From positions 102,687 to 129,231 of the forward strand of contig MNCI01005296.1 in the NCBI GenBank assembly GCA_015680685.1: DNA of 26,545 bases. Reading direction: 5' to 3'. The translations under genes and the position numbers were made by a program. The notes beneath the pieces are model-generated. The model saw only the letters and a list, made by a program, of their open reading frames with translations. It did not search any database and was not told where the DNA came from. The stretch comes from Gnetum montanum. Lineage: Eukaryota; Streptophyta; Gnetopsida; Gnetales; Gnetaceae. Shown here piece by piece: positions 9,161-19,300 of this stretch; position 1 is the stretch's first letter; each line of letters begins with the position of its first letter.

Positions 9161-10495
9161 TCACTCCAAATGATGATTGTATGAATGAGATATCAATTTC
9201 AATGATAACACCTCCTGTTCGTCTTGTATGGTTTTATCCGTGTCGTTTTGTTCTCTTCTTTCCATATCTTTGCTCAGTTTGTTGCTATGTCGGTTCGCCA
9301 GGCTTGATCTTTTTCAGTCAAAAAGATTATAGGACCAGTAACAACATGGGAATAGTATTTAGATGACATACTTTACAAAGTTTCCGTAACTTTTTTTTTT
9401 TTTTATTTCTTTCTTGTTTTCTTTTTCTTTTTGACTTCAATATCTAATTGAAGTTTTTCATATCTTGCGTAATTGACATGTCTCGAATGGAGGAGCATAA
9501 AGTTGCTTTGCATCACTTCCTCGGTGAAGGGTTAAAATTTGCAGGTTCAAGGGTTTGAACCTGTCAAGTGTCAGGCCTGCACATGAGAATACAGGAAGGG
9601 ATTCGTAGCATGTTTGGATAAAAGTTTGTCTCTTGCAATTCATTATCATTGTTTATTTGTTAACTAACATGGGGACATTACATTTCTAAGATGCATTAGT
9701 GAAGGATGAGTGTCTTTTCTTAATTTATTGAAAATTAAATATGGTATTCAATCAAAAGATTTACTGCAATTTTTAGTTAGAATTAACAACCTTGTAGAAC
9801 TTCCTGCATGAGGTTTTCAAAATTCATTAAAAATATATCAAAATCTGATTTTTTAACCATTATGGCTCTTTCCAAGATCTCTGAAGACATAATGAAGCAT
9901 TTTTGTGTCCATTTTCATATTAAAGTTACAAATCAAAAGCTGTGTCAAATTTTTAAATTTTAAAATGAAATATAATGAAAAACAAACCATGAAAATTGTC
10001 AGAGTGAAGAAAAAGATTCCACTTACGAGACTAAACCAGGGTCTACAATAAGGCACCTTCACACATTAGAGTCACAATCCAATTTATACATAATTTGGTT
10101 CTTCCATATTTGACATAGAATATGATAGAAACTAGCAATATCACATCCTAAAAATTACCACATTATTGAGGAAAGTGAGAAATGATATTTTTAAATACAT
10201 CTTCAATTTTGTGATGTGAGCAAGACCATGTGAATGACAATTGACTATTTGATAATTATTTGAAAAGACTATGAATTGTCACAAAAAATTGTTACACTGT
10301 ATATGGCTTCATAGATTGCAAAATCGTAACATTCTCAAGTCTCACATCCTTAGATCTCACCTGAGAAAGGAAGACGGCTCAATGAATGTAACAAGGGTTG
10401 AAAGTATATGGTCAATAAGGTTCCTTTCCCTTTTATACGCTTTATTTCTAGATTTTATTTTACATGTTATTTTCTCAAAAATCGTACGAAAATAA
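9161..10495. other. Intergenic, no gene recognised
   Basis: The stretch holds a pyrimidine-rich tract at 9390-9435 (a run of about 15 T, then TTTC repeats). It also has a 22-bp palindrome at 9542-9563, with arms CAGGTTCAA and TTTGAACCTG around GGG. Short open frames at 9181-9366, 9458-9649 and 9853-10062 match nothing I know and have no supporting splice or domain evidence. Confidence 0.4.
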
Positions 10496-10497
10496 CT

Positions 10498-10583
10498 TTA
10501 TAGGGTCAAGGTATCCCAATTTTGATATATATCTATCTATTGTCAAAATCTGAAATTTCAGCCTTGACTTTAAGGACCCTATA
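10498..10583. repeat. Small imperfect terminal-inverted-repeat element (about 85 bp)
   Basis: The ends TATAGGGTC (10499-10507) and GACCCTATA (10575-10583) are perfect inverted copies. Inside, TCAAGG (10505-10510) pairs with CCTTGA (10562-10567), and CAATTTTGAT pairs roughly with GTCAAAATC. The layout resembles a very short MITE or solo foldback. No clear target-site duplication was seen. Confidence 0.5.
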
Positions 10584-10650
10584 ATTATTATGAATTGGTT
10601 GGCTTTAGATTTGCAGCTGCTTTGAAGATTTGAATGCCTGTAAATGTAAT

Positions 10651-10803
10651 TCACAATCCATTATCATTGTAAATTACATGTCACATGTCTTCTTGGATGG
10701 TAACTTATATCCTCATAAACTAGGCTTGTGCATAAAAATCAAGGTCCATAACCATTGTAAATGTTATGTCTTCTTGATTGATTAACTTGCATCCTCACAA
10801 ACG
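10651..10803 (+). repeat. Degenerate two-copy tandem duplication (about 75-90 bp unit)
   Basis: Copy one (10651-10730) contains TCCATTATCATTGTAAAT, then ATGTCTTCTTGGATGG, TAACTT and ATCCTCATAAAC. Copy two (10739-10803) contains TCCATAACCATTGTAAAT, then ATGTCTTCTTGATTGA, TAACTT and ATCCTCACAAAC, in the same order. The first copy carries a short extra ATGTCAC-type insertion. Confidence 0.6.
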
Positions 10804-12697
10804 TCTACATTTATGTGGTATGTATGAATTTATAAATTTCTATTGATGTAACTCAGGTTTCATAATTTTATGCTCTTTCATTCATAATTGTTTTCTCTAT
10901 CATGTATCCTTCCCAATATAATGTATCAATCACAATGTAAGTAATAATGTCTAGTACTTTACATGCAAGTATTTGAATTTTACGAACTTTCATGAAAATA
11001 AAATTTCAAAGCAAATAATTATTGGCCTAAATTAAATTAAAAATTATTAGGCTTGTTGGGTCCTAAAAATAATAATTAAAAAGATTAAAAATTAGTAGCT
11101 TGGATGTAGTAAATATATTTTCTCTCTTTGAAAAAAGAAGAGAAGTGTATATGTGATTTTCCTATAAGCATTGGTTTAAATGTGCAAAAATCTTGATTAT
11201 GTTGTGGATTGTACAAATTTCTTGGTTAAGGTATGTAACTTGCATACTATTTAAGTATATTTCAGCATAGACATGAGATGCAATAGTCCATTTCATATGT
11301 CATAGATTCAATCTAATAATTTGCATTAAAAGAAAGGAGACATAAGTGGCCAGCACCATGATACTTTGGAATAACTTAAATAAAATATAATAATGTCTTA
11401 GCATATCAGCTTAGGTTACATAACATAAATTACATACTTTATTTAGGTTACCAAAGTTTACAATCATGTGCATCTTAGATATACAAGAGTTACTAAAATA
11501 TGCTAGATTCGTTAGGTGTTAATTATGTATTTAAAATCGTTTTCATTTCAATCATGTTCTCAAAATCATACAACGCGATACTTCGTAGAATTTATACCTT
11601 CATTACATCATACCCTTATCACATTGTTGTCAATAATTAAATGGTTGTTAGCGATAGAATAAAGTCATTTTATAATTTATGCCTTAATATTTACTTAAAA
11701 ATTTTCGCGCCACATCAAAGGGTACCAGTACTTTCATTGGAAAAAAAAAAAAAAATCAGAAGAACCTTTAAATTTTTAGCCGTTCGTCACGATGCTTGTG
11801 CATAAACTAACGAAGATACTTGCAGTCCTGAAAGTCAAAAACACGTTCACGGAATTTGCAGTTACCTGATCGATGATTTTCCATGCTGTCCCGATGTGAT
11901 TGAAACACAAAACCTTGAATTCGTACAAGACACGAATGGTCTTACAAGACGTTTTTGTTTTTCGCTCTGTTAACAGGGTTAAGATTTGCACACAAGAAAC
12001 AAATGCAAGCAATGGAAGTTTACCCGATCGATGGAAGGAAGGGAAGCAAGGAACATACTCTGTTTCTGAGAATTTACTGGTAAAAAATCTAAATCATGGA
12101 ATTTGAGAGGTGTACCGCTGAAGATTAGCAGATGGCTTTGATTATCGAGTTCAGACAAGATCAAGCAAATCAAATCAAAAGAAATGGAACGCCACATCAT
12201 CAAAGCGAAAGAACTTGGTCACCACCACCACCTGCAGCTGAAAAGAAAAGAACGTTTAGCAGGTACAGGCCAGCTCATCTGCCACAATGACAACGCACAC
12301 GCCAAAACACTGATTCTAATTCAAGTGTGCAACCATACTATTTCTTGCCTTTGCACTAAATACTTTTCTGGATCATCAAATAGTCGGCGCCATTTATCGT
12401 AAATTTGGAACTGGATACTGTACATACGCACTGCCAATAATCAGAAATTGCAGTCACTGTTACCTCGGATTCCGTTATGGTAACGCTTTCGTTTTAGCAG
12501 CAGAAAATCAAATGAAATGCAATGCAGAATAGCATAGCATAAAGCCATGCCATGAACAGTTGAGCAGTAGCACTGATCCGCTCCATGAGCAGTAAAAATG
12601 CTCTAGAGCAACAGGAAGAGACATTGCACAGGCCAAATCTCCAATCTCCCGCTTGGATCTGTTTCGCATGATTCACCGCAAGCAGAAGCATCGTAAG
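10804..12697. promoter_or_regulatory. AIR9 upstream region and probable 5' leader
   Basis: No gene is recognised here. The sequence changes from AT-rich (10.8-11.7 kb, with a run of A at 11740-11755) to less AT-rich towards the AIR9 start, as expected for a proximal promoter and leader. A CCAAT motif occurs near 12432-12436. I see no convincing TATA box close to the start, and the transcription start cannot be placed. Several ATGs lie upstream of 12728 in other frames; whether they are upstream ORFs depends on the unknown start site. On the minus strand a GATCAG/GTAACT junction near 11865-11872 looks like a splice donor, too weak to claim a divergent gene. Confidence 0.35.
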
Positions 12698-12727
12698 TGA
12701 TTTGATTTCGTAACTCGTCGCTTAACA

Positions 12728-13369
12728 ATGGAAGCGAAGGCGGAGGCGGAGGCACGACAACAATCTGCAGCAGGCGCTCGAAAGCCTGCAATCAAAAGCA
12801 GGTCCAACGCTAACACTAACACAAATTCGAACACACACTCGGGAAGCCGAACACCGACGGCCAGGTCTGCATCTCAATCGAAAGCGCTGCCAATGGCAAC
12901 GCAGAGAGCGTCATTCACAGGAACAGCGAGGAGCAGCAGCAGCAGCAACAGCAGCAAGAGCAGTGTTAGTGCAAATACAAGCAAAAGCAGCAGCAGCAAG
13001 AGCAGCATAAGCAACAGCATTTCGAGACGAGCATCTTACAGTTGCAACAGCAGCAGCACCGCACGTGTGCCGCCGTCTACTCCAAGCGTCACTGTCACTG
13101 GCGCCATGCCAAGGGCGAGGCCTGCAACGAGCAACAGCAGCAGCAATAATAGCAACATTCGCAAATCAACGGAAGCAAGAAAGTCATCGGCTTCTTCAAG
13201 CAAATCCAAATCACTGGTGCAATCTTCTGCTGCTGCAAATGCCGCTTCCAAAAGCAGAGCAAAGCAACAATCCTCTGCGGCGGCGTCGGCGTCTGAGACC
13301 AACAGCAACGGCAAGGAATCTCGTTTGCCTGCTTTGCCGCAGAGCGAAGTTAAAGCTGCAGACGAAGTG
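12728..13369 (+). CDS. AIR9: AIR9 exon 1: Ser-rich basic N-terminal domain (residues 1-214)
   Basis: This exon encodes 214 residues, about 28% Ser, with many Lys/Arg and Asn/Ala and almost no hydrophobic core, so it is probably disordered. In AIR9 this region binds microtubules. Runs of AGC/CAG triplets (12925-12962 and nearby) code for Ser tracts. The exon ends LPQSEVKAADEV; the next exon opens RLDLRGHKLRSL, matching the EVKASDDV-RLDLRGH join I recall in Arabidopsis AIR9. The donor is GTATGC at 13370. Reading through would stop at 13418-13420 after 16 extra codons. Confidence 0.9.
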
Positions 13370-16300
13370 GTATGCATCAATTCTAACTCCTCTGCAGCGT
13401 TGTCCTCGGGCGAAAATTAAACGTTTGTGATGTTTATCTTTCTGGCAGAGACTGGATCTCCGTGGCCACAAACTCCGCAGCCTTGATTCGGGCGCGTTAA
13501 ATTTGTCCCCAAATTTAGAGGTAAGTTTTGCAAAATTCGTAGCCTTAAAATCCATGAATGTCTCTGCAAGTGGTCCCTTTTTGCCTCAAATGGTGAATTG
13601 CCGAGCACAGCTTTTGTACATTGTCTTTCCCGATTGCTACCGCAAATTTCACTGGATTCTGCAAAGGATTAGTTAACTGAACTAACAATTGAACAAACTT
13701 GTTTGGGCCCAGTGCTATTTATCATCGTCGGATAAATTAGCTGAACTTTTTTGGCCTAAATTTCTTGGTGACTACTTCATGTGGAAAAGTAGACATGTTT
13801 TACTACGGGATTAAATTTACTCACAAATGATACGTGCAAGTTCCAGATCGGCAGAAAATTCGCAAAGAATCTTTAACAAAACAACACTGAAAGAAACTGG
13901 AGGTTTTTATTAAAGTTGTCCTTGAAATAATTTTTGTGTGTCTGGAGAACCCTAGGATCCATTTTACCAAGCGGCAATTTACATGTCAGCTATTACTCTA
14001 CAGTTTACACTTCCCTTGAACTCTGATTCTGGCTAAATAAAAAATTTTGCTAACATTATCTGCAAGCTTTCATTGTCGGTGACCTCTTACTTCTAATCTC
14101 CTATTCTTCACATTATTCATTATTAGCACATTATTCATTCATTTCTTGCACGTAATGAATTTGACTCAGAATTAACACCACATTACCTTCAGTTGTTCGA
14201 GACAAGTTTGGTTATCTCACTGTCACTTGCATTTTGCTTGCTTAAATGATATTGAATTTTCATACCTGATTTGTCATAAGGAAATGAGAACTCTTTCTAT
14301 TTGATAACTCTGTTATATGACAACATTTATTTTTCTCTAAGTTAGATTTCTTATTGGCATCATCTGGATTCCTTTTTAGTTTGTTTATCTCAGGGACAAC
14401 AAGCTTTCATCATTAATTGGCATTGAGATTCTGAAGAAGGTGAAGGTGTGATGCTGCACAGATCCTTGAAGTTTCTTGTTTGCTACTACCATTGTGTTGT
14501 CTTGAATATATGCTCACTGTCATTGCTATTGTTTGTCTCCTACAGGTATTAGATCTTAGTTTTAATGAGTTTAAAGGAACAGGGTTTGAACCACTTGAAA
14601 ATTGTAAAGGTCTTCAGGTTTGATTTTGATAAGATAAAGTTGTTCACTTTGTGGTCATTTACAAGGTAAAATTGCTTTTCTTAATATCAATTTATGTTTT
14701 TTTTTTGCAGCAATTATATCTCGCTGGTAATCAGATAACATCGCTCAGTGGCCTCCCAGAACTTCCAAATTTGGAGGTAGTTGGGTTCTTGGTATTTTTA
14801 TTTTATTTTTTGAATTTCATTAGTAGAGTTTCCATTGTTTTATGCTGATAATATCTTATAAAATGTCTTTTTTTAATGGACAGTTTCTTTCCGTAGCACA
14901 AAACAAATTAAAATCTCTAGTTATGGCAAGTCAACCTCGACTTCAGGTATTCTGCTTATTCTAAATATTGCGTGTGTCATTAATAAGTCCCTAATAGTAT
15001 GGCATTGGCAGTTAAACTGAGGTTTTAGTATGATTTTCTAATCATATATGGATGCATTATCCAAGTTTCTTTCTTTACTGACCAAAGAAGCAACGCTGAT
15101 ATTTTGTTATCGACATTGAAAGGTTCTGGCAGCAAGTAAAAATAAGATATCAACTTTAAAGGGCTTTCCTTATTTGCCTATGCTTGAGGTTAGTTATTTT
15201 ATTGAAATGCTTACTAACATTTCTGCTGGTCCATTTTTTTCTAATTCCAAATATACAACCTTCACGATTGACAGTTTTCTCCATCCTATACAACGTTGTT
15301 AAATGCATTTCACTTATTTAATTTACACAGAAAATCATCAACAGACTGGAACTGATCAAATCATTTCATTTCAGCATTTAAGGTTGGAAGAAAACCCAAT
15401 ATTAGAGATGCCCCATTTAGAAGCAGCAGCTATTTTACTGGTTGGTGTCACGCTCAAGAAGTTTAATGATCGAGGTATCCATTTTTTTTACATTGGGGAT
15501 GCAGACTTTAAAATATTTTATTGTATTCTGATTAAATATCTTTATGTAGATATCTCTGCTGATGAGAAAAAGCTTGCAAAACAATATCCAGCTCATACAA
15601 GTTTATGCATTCGAGATGGCTGGGATTTTTGTGGTCCTGAGAAGGCATCTGGTACATATTTCTTAAGATAGGCTTTATTAAAAGTCAAATTTTAGACAAT
15701 TTTGACATATTTTTCTATACACACACTCTCTTGTGCTGTCTAATCCCATACTGAAATACATGCCTCTAAAAAAGAATGCTCAGGACAGTGATAATGCAAC
15801 CTGCTTTCAGAGTTTCCCGGACTCAAAAAAGTATATAGTGTATAAAAGCAATAGAGTTTTTTTTGAGCAGGTGAAAAGAAAATATATTATTCAAAGAATG
15901 ATATCTTAGGTACAGTCAGAAATGCCTTGGGATCTTAGAGGTTAACTGAGAGATATGACCAATGTCTCGTTACATAAGCTATCAAAAACAAAGATAGTAA
16001 TAATATAGAAAAAAAATCATCTCAAGCCATCCATCCATTTCTATCCTGAGAAATAGAAATTTTAATATTGTAACATTAATGTAAAGAAAAATACATTGCA
16101 AATCCTCTTGCTGAAAGTTCCTTTTATTCTCTTCCCAACATAAGAGCACAGAACAGTTACAGAAACAATATTGTGATAGTTGAGTAACTATAATTGCCTA
16201 TGAGAACAGAGATAAACTGGTATGCTCGTTGCTTTGCATGCAACAGGTTGTGAGATTAAAGTTTACAGGAGGCACTATTATGTTTTTAACTGTGTTCTAA

Positions 16301-19300
16301 CCATACTTACAAAGATTGGATCAGATTGTAGATAATTTTTTCATTACTAGGATTCTAGATTGTGGATTGTAATATAGAAGCATGATATTAAACAACATTG
16401 AAAAATATCAAATTTTTAATCATTTTCAAAAGTACATGCAATTAAGAAGACAAAGAATTGAAAATTCGTAAAAAAAAAAAATATTCAGCTTTAAGATAGA
16501 ATATTAATATATTCTATTTCTATAACATATTAATATAACATTTCATCAAGCATGAACATCAACATAAATTCATTGTTCATACTCTAGTATTCATTACAAG
16601 AGGTTTCAAATGTAAGCTACATTGCAAGTTGTTTCTTTGTGCTACATTACAGGATTCAGTATTCACTGTTAACTAAAACAAATGAGCTAAAGAATGTTTG
16701 AAATCAGTTGTTAAAGTGATTCAAAATGAGTTGAAGAATGCACTGTTAAGCTCCCCAAGAATGTGTTGTGCTCCAAATGTGTTGCTCTTTGCAGAAGAAT
16801 GTGCACTCAAAGTGTTGAAAACCTTTAAACTGCTGATGATGCATATCTAGAATGTTCTATACTGATTCTTTTTAATTTTATAGCTGTATTGAGTCTCAAA
16901 TTTTGTTATTTGGATGGTGTTTTAATGTTTAAAGAAATGTTTAATCTTTAAAAAGTGTGAACTTCTAATTGGTGTTTTAAAGATTTTATTTTTTTCCTCC
17001 AAAATCACTATTCTGAGCTAGATCACAATCCAAATCACAGCTTTTTATATCATGATTCAAAATCGCCTAAATTGCAATCCTGATCTGATCTTATAAGTAT
17101 AGTTTTAGCAAAGTATCATATTGATGGTATGTAATGGGGTAATGATCAAAGTTTCACTTCCTGCAACCCTCCATTAAAAGCAACTCTTTTTATTCTAGTT
17201 TTTAACACGTGATCGGGCAAAGAGTCTATGAACATGTTTTTAGATTTAGATCGATAACGTTTGATATTCTTCCCTCATCATGTTCCTTTTGTCCCATGGA
17301 ATTGCAGTGACTTGTTAGAACAGCTGGATGATTCATCTATAGTTTTTATGACTAACTTTCTACCTGACACTAACGGGAATATATCCTTTTGATATTCACC
17401 TTAAATATATCCTTTTGATATTCACCTTAAGCACGGTAAATAAGTTGCCTTGAAGTTAAAAAGCTAGGTAAATTGCTTTGGCTATTCATAAATTTGACTT
17501 CGAGCATTAATAAATGATAAATCGATTTTGCTGAACAGTTTCTTCAGAATATATTCATTCTTCTGTGGTTGTAATGCCCCTTTGTTTCATCTGTTTTCTT
17601 CTTGTATGATACTTGAGCCTGACTACTTGTCTAAACTATAATTGTTTAAAACTTGTTTTTAAAAATTAAAAACTATGAATATTGGTTTTATGAATGTGAA
17701 TGTTATGAAGCTATTTTTATGGGGCTGTTGGAACCCTGAAATAATTGTAATATAGGTGTACCCCAAGATATATAACTCAACATTGCCCACCATAATTGAA
17801 CCCATGACATGGAACTTTTAAATCAAGACTCTTCCCACTAGGCTAACACCTCATTGTTATGAATATAGTTTGTATGATTATATATTCTTAAGATAGAAGC
17901 TTAAAGGAGTTTATTTGTCTTTTTCAATGTTGAATGTGCATACAACTGGCAATTCAACTAGTAAGCTCATTCAATGTTGAAAAAGAGTTTACTTTTGTGT
18001 TCAATTGAGATGATTACTTACTCTTTAGATAATATTTTTATTTACCTTATAAGCTAGGAAGCTTATGATGATATTTTTTTTAAAAAAATCATAATGAAAG
18101 GCCAAGATTAAGTTTTCAGTTGATATCAATGGCAGATTTACCTATTCAAATATCCTAGCAGCACTTGTTGATTTAAAATTTTCAGCATTCTCATATGGAT
18201 TCATTTTCAGGTTGTTAGGAACATTTCTGATATATTATTTATTTATTTATTAATGCAAACGGTTTTCATTTACACTTATTTGAATAGTTTCACTTTTTGG
18301 CCTTTTTCCTTTTATGTGATAAATAGTTCTAATAACAGCAATATTTTGGTAGCAGACTCGACCATGGATTTTCTCCTCAGCAAATGGAAATGCAATCTAC
18401 CACCAGGTTACCTCATAAAGAAAGCTGCAGTTGAACAACCATTTGAGGAAGATGCCTGTAAATGTCACTTCGTTTTTATGAAAGATCGAAATATATATGA
18501 GGAGACAGAACTGACTTTGAGATACCAGTGGTTCATTTCTGAGAAAACACCAATGAGCTTTGAAAAAATTCCAGGGGCAGTGAATGATGTAAGAATTATT
18601 TAAGTACCCTTGATCGTGTTATGCACTTTCTATGATGATGTGAGAATTATTTAAGTACATGGTGCTACTGGCTTTTTGTTTACGAATTTCTTATATCATG
18701 TTTGACCAGGTGTACTGGCCAAAGCGTGAAGAAATTGATAAACATTTGAAGGTGGAATGTACTCCAGTATTGAGGGAAGTTGAATATTCCCCCATTTTTG
18801 CAGTGTCAGCACCAGTAGCACCAGGTATGGCATGCACATCATTTGTTATTTTTGTTAGATTTTGGAAGGTTTTTGATAGCAAGAAAACCCCCCTTTTATC
18901 TTGTAGCAGACATTGTCTGCTTTTGGATAAGACAACATACTAAAATTTTAACGTGCAAGTATTTTCTATTGCTGTATTTATGGACTAAAATCATTTCTGA
19001 TTTGCATTTCGTTACTATTGTAGATACAATCACAGAGGCTTTTGAGTAATTTATTTGGAGAATCTAATTATCATGAATACATTTTTCAAATTCTGTTGAA
19101 AATATCTCAGCCCTAAAATTGTCAAGAGATGCATTCCCTGCCTCATCAAGTGAAGTGAACAAAAGGGAAAGTAAAAAATATTAAAGAAACATTATCTGAA
19201 AATCCACCCTCATAAAGTGGAAGCAATAATTTTTAATATTTTTATTTATTTTATAAATAAAAAATGAAATAATAATTAACTATGCTGCAATCCCTTGAGG

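Larger units (their letters stand above)
15652..18355 (+). other. AIR9: AIR9 intron 9 (2.7 kb) with inserted repeats
   Basis: A GT-AG intron between the linker and the first A9-type repeat. It contains a perfect 24-bp direct repeat at 17381-17430 (26-bp period, unit starting ATATCCTTTTGATATTCACC), a SINE-like relic on the minus strand near 17750-17852, and AT-rich low-complexity sequence at 16470-16550. No coding sequence was recognised. Confidence 0.85.

Noticed and set aside
11776-12203. Possible divergent minus-strand gene upstream of AIR9
   Set aside because: Two plausible donor sites (near 11870 and 10026) were seen, but no recognisable protein, no matching acceptors and no continuous frame join them.
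13036-13380. Minus-strand Leu/Ala-rich open frame antisense to AIR9 exon 1
   Set aside because: It is the mirror of AGC/CAG and GCT triplet runs in the Ser-rich exon; it has no domain or splice support, and the plus strand is clearly the coding one.
13370-13420. Exon 1 read through to the stop at 13420 as a separate 230-residue protein
   Set aside because: The join of 13369 to 13449 keeps the frame and restores the conserved EVKAADEV-RLDLRGH sequence of AIR9, so the extra 16 codons are intron.
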